From Sthenelais limicola (Eukaryota; Annelida; Polychaeta; Phyllodocida; Sigalionidae): a stretch of 64,000 nucleotides of DNA. A model generated the notes under the pieces. That model did no database searches, was not told the DNA's origin, and was given only the letters and a program-made list of their open reading frames with translations. Positions 10,246-19,502 of this stretch are shown here, piece after piece; within the stretch, counting starts at the first letter, position 1, and the number at the start of each line of letters is the position of its first letter. Location of the stretch: positions 49,596,966 to 49,660,965 of the forward strand of contig OW804094.1 of assembly GCA_942159475.1 (NCBI GenBank), written 5' to 3'. A program made the position numbers and the translations under genes.

Positions 10246-10644
10246 TTACGATAAGCCCTTTTGGCGAAGGAGAGCAAGTAAAAAGTTGAAAATCGTCTGT
10301 ATAATCACTGTCACATTACCGAACTTGGTTAGAATATTCCGAATATCATAATAAACAGAGTCACCTTCGAAATTCTCATTAGTATCATTGGTCGGGGGAA
10401 TGACGGGGAATAAACTGTCTGTCAAAGTCAGGTTAAGTTGCACTTGAGGATCCATGGCCGCCATGACAGTCTTTGAAGAGTCTATTTCCGGCACGTTGCC
10501 ATGGTACACTTCTGGTATGGAACCATAACAAACAACGCCATCTTGGAAATCTTTGTTAACCGATGATTTGTCAACAAACACATCCTCACAAGGTAATTTT
10601 GAAACCTCACAACCCGAACTAACATTAAACAGTTGTTTAGTCAA
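10246..10644 (-). pseudogene. Probable N-terminal part of retroelement pol (unrecognised domain)
   Basis: A 132-codon frame follows the Gag-like ORF on the same strand after about 20 bases. It has acidic and Asn/Thr-rich segments (PTNDTNENFEGDS) and ends in a hydrophobic stretch, IFNFLLALLRQ. I recognise no catalytic motif. Its position between Gag and RT suggests the start of the second ORF, now cut off from the RT by about 1 kb of inserted or decayed DNA. Confidence 0.4.
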
Positions 10645-10665
10645 TTCACCACAACCCTCCTCATC

Positions 10666-11469
10666 CTATTTGTTAGATTTACTAGACGAGCAGGAGCGGG
10701 CACTATGGTCGGCACTCCCACAAGATGAACATTTGTGTGGAAACTCACATGTTGCGGCAGTCTTGGGACAGCCACTGGGATTATTGTACTTAAAACACAC
10801 CTTCCCTTTTGTTGACTTGGCAGGCTTAAGGGTACTAGCTTTCTTCGAGTTCTCATATGAAAAATGACGAAGGACCTCCTCCTGCCTAAATTCTGTGAAG
10901 GCCGTCAACCCCACATTATTTGCCCGAGCTCTAACTGCCTGATCATAATTAACACTGGCCTTAAGCAAGTACACGTTAGAGGCAGATTTGTCATAGATAG
11001 TAATGCAATGGTTGAACACTCCCAATAATTCATGCGCAGGGCGATTGTCATTAGCCAACTTAACAACAAGCTTCAAATTAATCGAAATCAATTTTTCTAT
11101 CGAGTCGATCAAATCACCTTTTTCCAAGTCCTTCTTTGGGTTGAATGGTTCAAGACAAGCCCTAGACCTAGAGCGAGATCTATCTCTTCTTGAGTGCCTT
11201 GCACCAATGACATCATAAATAGATCCTGTGGGACTGGCATCACGCTTGTTATTAAACTGCACAGAGTCATTGGTGTAAGTAGTCGAATCAGATGACTTGG
11301 CCTGTAATGTAGACAGAATGGTTCCAACCATGGACTCAAGACTAGACATCCTAGTCTCCATCGCCGAATTATCAGTACTTCCACTTGCAGCAGCTTCTTT
11401 CTGGCAACTATCACCGACCGGAGGATCATGGACAATGCCACACTTATCGCACATCTTTGCTTTACCCAT
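10666..11469 (-). pseudogene. Gag-like protein of a DIRS/Ngaro-like retroelement
   Basis: This intact 267-codon frame starts MGKAKMCDKCGIVHD, with an N-terminal Cys cluster. An RS-rich basic block, RHSRRDRSRSRSRA, is near residue 90, followed by a helical-looking middle (LISINLKLVVKLANDN) and a C-terminal cysteine region: CFKYNNPSGC...C...H, then CSSCGSADHSARSC, a CCHC-type zinc knuckle. Zinc knuckles and basic blocks are usual in retroelement Gag proteins that package RNA. The ATG is supported because the copy at 5389 starts at the same residue and both follow a conserved leader. The frame is open, but the downstream pol is broken, so autonomous activity is unlikely. Confidence 0.75.
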
Positions 11470-11705
11470 CTTGAGTAAATAGGATCAAACCTGCAACTTT
11501 CCAAAAAAATTTCCACTAAAGGGAAACACCTCCGCACAGTGCGGAATCAGTAGGAAAGTGTGTGTATTGGAATGATTAGTGGATGACGTCACAATGACAT
11601 AAGTAGTCAGTCGTCGCACACCCACTATGACGTCATAGAGGGGGCGTGGCTGTGGCGTGGAAACAATGATCTCCGGAATATCTTTATCGAGGGTTTGATG
11701 ATATA
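11470..11705 (-). promoter_or_regulatory. 5' leader/promoter-like region of retroelement copy 2
   Basis: Two perfect TGACGTCA octamers (11584-11591, 11628-11635), an inverted CCAAT word in TGTGTGTATTGGAATGA, and CCGCACAGTGCGG (11532-11544) are all conserved with the copy at 5390-5610. Conservation of both spacing and palindromes between diverged copies argues that they matter to the element. Confidence 0.5.
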
Positions 11706-11706
11706 A

Positions 11707-11850
11707 ATACTTATTAGAGGCCTACTTTTTACCATCATTGGAATCGGCTTGATCTCATCTTTTCAAATACAATGATTTGTCATAATCCATTTTTTTGCAA
11801 TTTGTGACTCATTTCCCTGAAACAAATCACATAATATCAGTCCTCGAATG
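11707..11850 (-). mobile_element. MITE-A copy, right part, split by retroelement
   Basis: It resumes at AAATACTTATTAG and continues ATTGGAATCGGCTTGATC to a terminal GACTCATTTCCCTG. It is the other half of the copy at 8036-8195. Confidence 0.75.
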
Positions 11851-12147
11851 TAATTTGCCACAAATCCTTATATCTTACATATAATTCATTATTCATCTAA
11901 TCCAGAGATGATTCATAGATGGAGCGGCATTCCTGAAGTTGTTCTGGCTACTTTTGTCAAATTGAAGGTAAATTCATTAGAGATACTCCTGACAATGACA
12001 ATTTAATCTGTGATTATTCCCCATTTCTTTCTTCGTGAGTTATCAAGGATATTGAATGAATGTATAAGTGTAAGATTATTACTATTTTATTAATTGTTGC
12101 TTGTCAGATCCTTTATTTTCACGTTAAGGGATGTGGTGTGTGTGTGT

Positions 12148-12166
12148 GGGGGGGGGGGGGGGGGGG
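12148..12166 (+). repeat. Homopolymer G tract after a GT run
   Basis: A run of about 19 G residues follows (TG)n. It could form a quadruplex. Its length is likely unreliable in sequencing. Confidence 0.8.
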
Positions 12167-12737
12167 AATTACTTCATGGATGGGAAAACGGCTTCAGTGA
12201 GCTTCCACTGGCTTGTCTGCCCCATGTTAAGATGATTGTGGCAGTGGCTATGTGTCCTTAATGAACTGACAATATCTGTCGATTTCTAGGCTGCATTCTC
12301 AAGAGCGTAATGCTATACACCTATCCCCCACGCCCCCATCCCATTCCCACCTTTCCCCCTCAACATCGTCTCATCATCCAACCCCCATTTTTTTGCTGCT
12401 TTCTTCCATCAGTCCCTCCAGACACTTCCCCTGCTCCCCCACCCCTCCCTCCCCCTCATCTCTCTCCAAACCATACACGCCATTAATCAACGCCGTTGAT
12501 ATACTCTCCCTGCCTTTCAATTTGTAAATTTAGGCCCGTAACAAGCATGCTAATATCAATATCACAGATGATGCGGGGCCCTTAATGAGGATTGTAAAAA
12601 CCAATATTCCTCATGTAGAGATAGCTCTCCGGAGGATAATTCCATTCTACCTCCATCCCTGAACAGTTCCTGATTTCGGTGTATGAAGAGATTATAATGA
12701 GTTGAGGGGTGGTGTAAACAGAAGCGTGTATGTATGG
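12167..12737. other. Unassigned intergenic DNA with pyrimidine-rich patch
   Basis: A C-rich stretch spans about 12320-12480. A more balanced segment near 12530-12600 (GGCCCGTAACAAGCATGC, GCGGGGCCCTTAATGAGG) has no repeat partner in the window and no coding frame. Confidence 0.4.
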
Positions 12738-12972
12738 GTGAAATCGCCAGAAAATGTAGGCCTACAATTCGCCTTCACTAATCCTCTCAAAATGAATAAC
12801 ATCTAAGACAGAAATGAGGTTTAAAAACCGCCCATTATAAGTTTGTCCGAGTCAAGGCAATACGAAATATACCCAGATCTAAATACCTTGTATTTATCAT
12901 TTCTCAGCCAAATTTACACGAATTTCATAAATTTATGTGTAGACATGCCGATTGAACATTTCTAGGTGATCT
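12738..12972 (-). mobile_element. MITE-C, complete copy
   Basis: Its outer ends CGCCAGAAAATGTAGG and GAACATTTCTAGGTGATC are the family TIR. The inner CAATTCGCCTTCACTAATC, AAATGAGGTTTAAA and ATACCCAGATC segments match the copies at 45293 and 61386 in reverse. Confidence 0.7.
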
Positions 12973-13186
12973 CAATTACGTAACCGTATCCGTGTCTTTC
13001 TGTCTTACGTCGCATTCTTATGTATAATAAATAAATTGTGAGATGAAACATTACGTTATGTGACGTTTTTCCCGTCATGTTTTGCTGAACCTCTTTCTTC
13101 CTTGTAACGTATGATGCATGACAGACAAACGGATACGTTTGTAAACATTTACGTACAGCTCAGACTTGCTGAACCTCCCTACTTTT
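12957..13186 (+). repeat. Dispersed repeat R6, copy 1
   Basis: It matches 45693-45915 in the same orientation from CTCAATTACGTAACCGTATC to CAGACTTGCTGAACCTCC. The ends contain partial inverted similarity around CGGATACG. At both loci a MITE-C copy lies just upstream. Confidence 0.6.
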
Positions 13187-14411
13187 AGCTGTATTAGCTG
13201 TATTATCTTATGTATACTACTTCAGATTTTGGTAAAATCATAATATTAGGTAGATGTTAATCGATTTGAGAGCATTTCAGTATAATAGAGTATAAATCTG
13301 TATTCGTGCGAAATTGCAAAGGTGCTGTTATATAATTATATGATGTATGATTATCTAGAATGATTTTCTTTTATATACATCCCTGGTGTTTCTGGATAAT
13401 GTTTTAAGATAATAATATTGGCCTTTTAAGAAAAAAAAGAACTATAACTGTTATATGCATAATGCATTGGTACATAGATGTGTGCTCCTTAGTACACATG
13501 TACTGGTACTGTTCCCTATTCCCAACTGACCTACTGACTATGAATAGCTTCACCAATTTTACATGCAAAAGGAAGGTGTCATCATTGAAACATCCGGAAA
13601 TGGGGAAAAGGCTATAATAAATAACTTTCTTCGTTTTCTGGCTTCTCAGTGTAAGTATGACGTCAGAACGCTCTTAATGCACGTGTAGTCAAATGAGAGG
13701 TCGCGTCTCTGCTACCGGAAATGAGTTGTGGAGTGTGCGCAGACCCCCAGAGCACCCTCCCACCCACATAAAGGTTTGCTCTTCATTGTTTTCACGCCGG
13801 TTGAGATAGTGACGATAATAAAAATGTGAAGGCAGCCATGGGAAATTAAATATTTATTTAATTGTGTAGTTATAAAAAAAGGTTTTCAAATAAAAGGATT
13901 GATTTAAATGAGGAGTATTTTTGGTAACAATTAGTAAAAGTGATGATAATTTTTTTTAAAAATATTTGTATTAACCATACATTTAACAAGTTATCAAATA
14001 TGCATAACCAATTAATTAGGTGGTTGTTTTCGTGTGGTGCCATATCGTTCGAAATATAAAGTCAAAAATACTATTATAAATTACTCAGCTGCAATAAACA
14101 TACATCATAAAGATCAGAAATGAATCAAAGTTACATAATGAACACAAGTGTCATATTCATGAAAAGTCTTCAAAATATTCAAATCAGCATGTTATATAAA
14201 TCAATACTAATCTCACACTACTAATTGTACAAATACCATCTTCCTAGACAACCTAAATCAATAATCACATCTTTTTATAACCAAAGCCATCAGGAATTGG
14301 TTACAAGCTATTTTCAATTTCTGTTCACAATAGCTATTTTCACCGCACTTAATTATACAATAAAAACATCGCCGGCGTTTAAAAACAAGCAATCAATTGT
14401 AATCTAGCCTA
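13187..14411. other. Unassigned AT-rich DNA
   Basis: No gene is seen. The last ~300 bp may be the 3' untranslated region of the LINE relic beginning at 14412, since that relic lies on the minus strand. Confidence 0.35.
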
Positions 14412-15420
14412 TTATGTCTGCAAAAACAGAGCTCTAACTGCTCTATTGAACTGGTGTAAGTCCTCAATGATCATTATGTGAGAAAGTAGGTCTTTCCATA
14501 TTTGGATGCCTTGGTAGTAAATGCTACTTTTAACGCTCAGTCCTTGTATTGGTCTTTCAAGGATTAGTTTGAGAATACCCTCATCCTGTAGACCATGTGT
14601 TCCTCCATTCAAAGTCAGATATTTAAATCTCTTGCTGTACTTTAGTATGGCGAATATTCTGTTCATATCAAGTGGTAACAAGTTGGATCTGTTATATTTC
14701 TGTGTTAATGTTAAATTACTACCATATGCTATAGTAACGATTTATTTGATATTCTGTCAAGTTTCTGCAATACCCCTTTACTCGCTGTACTTATCAATGG
14801 ACTGGCATATTCAACCAAAGGGAGTATATAAGTCTTAAAACTCAAAACACAAATTCTTGCATCCATATATTTTTGTCTTCTGTGCAGTTCACCTAATTGC
14901 CAATGAGCAGTTCTAATCATGGTATTGACATGACTGTTTAGTGTTAATTTTTCATTGATACTACAGCCAAGATACTTGAAAACATTAACCCTCTGGATAT
15001 AGTACAGGCGGTCTGGATTGTAACAAACATTTAGTATTTCCTATAATTCTTATGATTTTGTGCAAGCTTATTCTATATACTTTTTGTATCAAACAAACCA
15101 AAAACTTATTCACATTGTTAACTCTCTCACTACCTATCAGTAAACGTGTTGTAATTCAGGCTGCTCTGAGAATATTTGTACCTATTTGTATAAAAATGTT
15201 TATTGTCCTGAATAAAATATTTCTAAATCAAATTAAATCAAATCAATCATTGCATGAGTTATTCATAGTTGGGTTCAACGTATTCCTTAACCCAAATAAT
15301 TGAAATTTAGTTTTCCTTTCATTGACATAGAGTTGGTTAGCTGAACACCACCTTACATAGGCATCATTAATGATTTCTAATACTGTGTACATATCAAATA
15401 TATTATGAGTTATATCCCAT
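14412..15420 (-). pseudogene. LINE (CR1/L2-like) relic, RT palm to C-terminus, interrupted
   Basis: On the minus strand, 15420-15262 encodes a WCSANQLYVNERKTKFQ-like segment (RT motif before the YLG strand). After an insertion, 15040-14729 gives VNVFKYLGCSIN, then a thumb region with ICVLSFKTYILPLVEYASP. A shifted frame from 14681 to 14412 ends with the tryptophan-containing tail GIQIWKDLLSHI. The order is that of non-LTR retrotransposon RT C-termini. No YADD motif or endonuclease is visible, so it is 5'-truncated. Frameshifts, stops and a nested element make it inactive. Confidence 0.65.
15046..15250 (+). mobile_element. Retroposon nested in the LINE relic, AAATC tail
   Basis: This block breaks the LINE coding order. 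It ends in CTGAATAAAATATTTC followed by AAATCAAATTAAATCAAATC. An AATAAA word plus a pentamer tail marks a short plus-strand retroposon. Another insertion with the same tail type, opposite strand, is at 43076-43203. Confidence 0.5.
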
Positions 15421-15890
15421 ATTTCTATGAATTAAACATGCATTCATTTAATTAAATACCGAGGAAGAAATCACCATTCCCCAACTGAAGGCTAGCGTAC
15501 TCAGTAAAAGCATTATAATAATATTTCTCATTGGAAACCCACTGACCTCGTCTACGGTTAGGGCAGTGTCTGGGCGTAAAACTGACCACATGTATATGTG
15601 ACCTTAACTGTTGTCCTGTTGTCCTTTACGCCACAGCCCATGGACAATGGCACAATGACACAATGGACAATGACGTAATCGATGTGTTAAGAGCTGAGGC
15701 AAGGATTGTTTAGGGAAGGTACAGTGTGAACATGTTATTAGTAAAGAACAAAGGGAGGTATTCTGCTATAATAATGTATACTGATTAGCTATATGATTTC
15801 TTTGTTCACTCCCCGAAAAGCACCACATAGTCAACAATGTCCAGGAATAACTGGAATAATATGGAATCCCATAGGCTGTATACATAGAGA
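15421..15890. other. Unassigned intergenic DNA
   Basis: A short direct-repeat patch (ACAATGGCACAATGACACAA) lies near 15642. Nothing else is recognised. Confidence 0.35.
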
Positions 15891-15894
15891 ATTA

Positions 15895-16480
15895 CTTAGA
15901 GATGATATATACCAGGTATATATCTAGGTATATTTGATATTGTGTTGATTCAGACCATCTGTTCAATTATATTGAACTGTCTTTCTTTTTTTTTCTTTAA
16001 ATATTTTTATTGGCCACATTACATTACATAAACTTTAATTCAATCTTCACTATAAATACGCATAACAAACAGCGCTGTTATATTTCATGCGTTGCCCTGA
16101 AAGTATTATAATTATGATGGTACCTTTTCTGTCTTGATGTGTATAATTACAAAGATCATTTTCAATCCAAAGTTGAGCAATTACATAATTCTGTTCAAAT
16201 TGGCTGTTGTTTACGCCACTATTATATCCACTATCCTTGAAATACAAATACAATCGTTCACATCAACATTATCAATTTTCGTTCGCGAAGAGTACATTTC
16301 ACATGAACACTGCCCAGCTGCTCAAAAACACTGGTCTACTATAATCGTAGGGTTGGTCGATTTCGTCGCGGAATAAAAAACAATTTCATTTCATTTTTGT
16401 CTGAAGTGTCGGTTATATGAGAAGATTGGTGAAGGAAAATTGTATATTTTCTTTCAACCTGACCCATATCATCGTTATAC
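15895..16480 (+). mobile_element. MITE-C copy, split by a retroposon
   Basis: The left part (AGGTATATTTGATATTGTG) and right part (GATTGGTGAAGG to TTTCAACCTGACCC) follow the family order but are separated by about 410 bp. The extreme left TIR is missing. Confidence 0.55.
15982..16396 (-). mobile_element. Retroposon inserted in MITE-C, probable TGTCT target duplication
   Basis: TGTCT occurs on both borders. On the minus strand the left border reads CCAATAAAAATATTTAAAG followed by an A-rich run, as expected for a polyadenylated retroposon 3' end. The body is unassigned and its two overlapping frames look spurious. Confidence 0.5.
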
Positions 16481-16892
16481 TCAGTAATATAATCAGTATA
16501 CCAATGTTATATATGAAATGAATTCGAAACGCATCACGATTATTCCCAGATCTAATTCTCGTTGCATTCCCTCTTAGTATACCAACTCAGGTATAGACAC
16601 ACACACCCGGCCTGAGCCTTTTGTATGACTTATTCCCATCCACCCTAGTGCAGCAGGGAAATCTCGGCCACCTTTAAAGATTTACGTCAAGAATGAAGGC
16701 CACTTATTTCATATACTTTCCGCCGAGGATGTTTTAAAACGCTTCTTAGCACGGAGGAAGTGACTAAGTGCCATATAGATCATTTTACAACCGTCTAGAA
16801 GCTTCCAGACCCAGTTCTTCCTGGTAGTTCATGAAGCAGGTTAGAAACTCCAAGTGTAGATTCGCATTTCAGTGTTAAGATAAGATAAGATA

Positions 16893-16918
16893 ACTCATTT
16901 TCCTCTAACACATCACAT
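16893..16918 (-). mobile_element. Solo MITE-A terminus
   Basis: ACTCATTTTCCTCTAACACA plus TCACAT is the family TIR without the body. It follows a GATAA pentamer run. Confidence 0.5.
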
Positions 16919-17031
16919 ATCCTATGGGCCCACAAAGGAGGCGAGTCATTGTCAGGTTGTCTTGAAACTCAGTCAAAAGCATTTAGTCGCCAGACAGTAA
17001 TTTTATATATGTTCTAAGTTTCCATACTCAT

Positions 17032-17097
17032 TAGTTTTTAAAGCGGGCTCGTCCCGCTTTTAAGGAATCGCTTGGCCCCGAGGACGGCCTCGGGGCC
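17032..17097. repeat. Two adjacent GC-rich hairpins
   Basis: AAGCGGG-CTCGT-CCCGCTT (17041-17059) is followed by GGCCCCGAGG-ACGG-CCTCGGGGCC (17074-17097), a perfect 10-bp stem with a 4-nt loop. They open a GC-rich island to about 17220 that stands out from the AT-rich surroundings. The ORF through it is not convincing. Confidence 0.7.
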
Positions 17098-17359
17098 GAT
17101 CGCCGCCTTCAACGTTGCCTTTAGATCTCAGGGGAAATCCGAGTGCTGCGCAATTGCGGCTGACGGGACGCGTCGACATACAGGTCCGCCGGGAGCCATC
17201 ACTTTACGCTGCAATCCTAAAATGACATATACTTCTCACAGATCCCCCATGTTAAAATCGCCTATGTAAGCCTATCGTAGGCTTAGTTCTGGATTTGGTA
17301 GGCATAGGTAGGGCTTGGTGCTGCGTTTTGCAGCTGAACTGGTAATTTTGCGTACGATT

Positions 17360-17384
17360 GCGTGATAGGACCCCTACTTCGTCG
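17360..17384 (-). repeat. Recurrent motif, copy 2
   Basis: Minus strand: GACGAAGTAGGGGTCCTATC. It is followed by CACGCAAT, also present after copy 3. Confidence 0.45.
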
Positions 17385-17534
17385 TCAAACACTCTCCTTC
17401 TCCTCCTCCTGTAATCCTTCCCAGAGGCCTTCTATATACTCTGTACTAAAAGGTCTAGGATTGACAAGTGGTGTCCTTCTACTCCTCCTCTCTCTCTATC
17501 TCTCTCTCTCCTCCTCTTGCTCCTCTTTGCGTAA

Positions 17535-17561
17535 TTGCGTGATTGGACCCCTACTGCGTTC
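17535..17561 (-). repeat. Recurrent motif, copy 3
   Basis: Minus strand: CGCAGTAGGGGTCCAATCAC. A CT-rich run lies immediately to its left, as at copy 4. Confidence 0.45.
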
Positions 17562-17635
17562 CTATGGGTAAATTGCCTTGGAATTTATTTTTTTAAAAAT
17601 GGTTTCTCAGCCCTGGAAACTAAATATTTTTCCCG

Positions 17636-17666
<31 letters not shown>

Positions 17667-17670
17667 CTCC
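17636..17670 (+). repeat. CT microsatellite
   Basis: A nearly pure (CT)n run. Smaller CT-rich runs lie at 17485-17520. Confidence 0.8.
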
Positions 17671-17691
17671 CGCTCCCTGCTCCCCACTCCC

Positions 17692-17835
17692 AATGATTGG
17701 ACGCCTACTGCGCTCACTCTCTCCCTTATATAAGCTTTGCCTAAAGAAATCACTCCCGTCCGCTCTCGCAGTTCGAACCCGGGACCCTGCGCTCAGCAGA
17801 CCAGCGCCTCTACCCCCTCGGCTATCCCTCTCAGT
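17692..17835 (-). mobile_element. tRNA-derived SINE head with recurrent motif, copy 4
   Basis: On the minus strand, GGATAGCCGAGGGGGTAGAG resembles a tRNA A box/D arm. It is followed by GCGCTGGTCTGCTGAGCGC and the B-box word GGTTCGAAC, in tRNA order and spacing. A stable anticodon stem is lacking, so it is not a working tRNA gene. The downstream body contains GAGCGCAGTAGGCGTCCAAT, the motif recurring elsewhere in this window. The frames across it are spurious. Confidence 0.55.
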
Positions 17836-17933
17836 TGAAAATCGCTCACCCAAACCTAGTGCAGTGTGCACGTGCACACACAGCACACACCATTTACCGA
17901 AAATAAACGTTTCCAATTCCTTTGACATGTTCA

Positions 17934-18497
17934 TTTATAAACAGAATTGTTCATTTGGGATCTTTAATAAGAGTCATATTAAGCTTCCTATCTCTTTAGT
18001 TACTTTATATAATTCATTAAATAACTTTTAAAGGTGTTTTCGTTGGCCCAGCTGAGTGGGCGATAATGGGGGATTCAGCCCATTCAGCTGTCTGCGGAGC
18101 GGAGCGGAGCTGCGGAGCTGTCTGCGGAGCTAGTGCTCATGGACTAGGGAGCACTGAAGGGTGCATGTATGTATGTATGCATGTATACATGTAAAGCCTC
18201 TTATGAAGTCAGACTGTTCCAGTTATTGATAGGTTAGTATTTCCAGTGTATAAGGGAAAACAGTCTGTAGTGTTAGTTAATCCTGGTTAGTTAGCCTAAG
18301 GTGTTTTATAAGACTAAGGCCCAGCTGTCTTAGCGTGAGGGGAGGCTATGTGTGATTGTACTGTCAGCAACGATCCTATAGCTATTGGATAAACATCTTT
18401 AAAATCTTATTTAATGAATCATATAAAGTAACTAAAGGGATAAGAAGCTTAATATATCTCTTACTTAAAGTCCTAAATGAACGATTCTGTTTATAAA
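17934..18497. mobile_element. Element with ~100-bp terminal inverted repeats (TIR-G)
   Basis: Left arm 17934-18033 begins TTTATAAACAGAATTGTTCA. The right arm (about 18395-18497) is its reverse complement with about 10-15% mismatch; both contain TTTAGTTACTTTATAT and ATTAAGCTTC. About 360 bp lie between, including GCGGAGCGGAGCGGAGC repeats and no ORF of note. Long TIRs around a short core fit a foldback or non-autonomous DNA transposon. Confidence 0.7.
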
Positions 18498-18551
18498 ATA
18501 AAAATAAAACAAAAATAAATAAATTAAAAAAAAATTTAAAAAATTAATTCG

Positions 18552-18650
18552 GTCCATCAGTCCATCCTTCAGTCCATCCTTCAGTCCATCCTTCAATCCA
18601 TCCTTCAATCCATCCTTCAATCCATCCATCCATCACTCCATCCATCCTTC
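18552..18650 (+). repeat. Minisatellite, 12-bp CCATCCTTCAAT-type unit
   Basis: Seven to eight imperfect copies run in tandem, grading into CCATCCATCA. A polypyrimidine/poly-C tract follows to 18720. Confidence 0.85.
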
Positions 18651-18728
18651 CCCCGCCCCCTCCCCCCTTCTCTCCCTCCTCTCTCCCCCCCCCCCCACCT
18701 CTCTCCTCTCTCTCCCCTTCTCTGTCTA

Positions 18729-19252
18729 TACTGTACTTGTGTGTGCACGCTGTACTTGTGTGTGCACACTGTACTGTACTTACTGTACTTGTGTGTGCAC
18801 ACTGTACTTGTGTGTGCATACAGTGTGTGCACACTGTACTGTACTTGTGTGTGCACACTGTACTTGTGTGTGCATACAGTGTGCACACTGTACTTGTGTG
18901 TACACACTGTACTGTACTTACTGTACTTGTGTGTGCATACTGTACTGGACTTACTGTACTTGTGTGTGCACACTGTACTTGTGTGTGCACACTGTACTTG
19001 TGTGTGCACACTCTGCACACTGTACTTGTGCGTGCACACTCTGCACACTGTACTTGTGCACACTGTACTTGTGTGTGCATACAGTGTGCACACTGTACTT
19101 GTGTGTGCACACTCTGCACACTGTACTTGTGTGTGCACACTGTACTTTTGCACACACAATGTACTTTTGCACACACAATGTACTTTGGCACACACAATGT
19201 ACTTGGCACACACAATGTACTTTGGCACACACAATGTACTTGTGCACACTGT
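18729..19252 (+). repeat. Minisatellite, 19-bp CTGTACTTGTGTGTGCACA-type unit
   Basis: About 25 units of 19-33 bp occur in higher-order patterns. From about 19140 the unit drifts to TGTACTTTTGCACACACAA and TGTACTTTGGCACACACAA. The unit has no stop codon in most frames and its length is not a multiple of three, so long frames (177-228 codons) open on both strands. These Cys/His/Thr/Val repeats are not proteins. Confidence 0.9.
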
Positions 19253-19381
19253 CGAAATTTTCTGGAATAAGGTGAGATGCAGTGAAAGCTAGTGGAGGTG
19301 TGGAGGTTAGAGATAACTTACAGTTTTAAGTCCAATGCACTTCGTAAGAAGATGCATTTCCACTGGTTTCCATGCTTCAAG

Positions 19382-19502
19382 GAATTCCATTTGAGTACTA
19401 GAAGCCCTTTTTCGTACATCCATATTGCACACACACATAAAAATTCCATTTGAGTGCTAGAAGCCCTTATTTCGTACATCCATTTGGCACACACACACAA
19501 AT
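19382..19502 (+). repeat. Two-copy tandem repeat, ~60 bp
   Basis: ATTCCATTTGAGTACTAGAA and ATTCCATTTGAGTGCTAGAA begin successive units. Each ends in GCACACACACA. The CA-rich end resembles the adjacent minisatellite. Confidence 0.8.

Noticed and set aside
9789..10254. Plus-strand frames opposite the retroelement (75 and 91 codons)
   Set aside because: They lie antisense to, or within, the decayed spacer. Composition is His/Gln noise.
12530..12600. Possible conserved non-coding element
   Set aside because: Balanced base composition alone is not evidence; conservation cannot be judged from one sequence.
17041..17097. Bacterial-type terminator or contamination
   Set aside because: Hairpins are strong, but flanking DNA carries animal-type repeats and there is no bacterial gene organisation.
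17748..17832. Functional tRNA gene
   Set aside because: A and B boxes are visible, but the anticodon stem does not pair and the acceptor stem is absent. A SINE head or pseudo-tRNA is more likely.
18544..19292. Several overlapping Cys/His/Thr/Val-rich reading frames of 98-228 codons on both strands
   Set aside because: They are translations of the 19-bp minisatellite. The unit has almost no stop codons and rotates through all frames, so open frames appear without coding.
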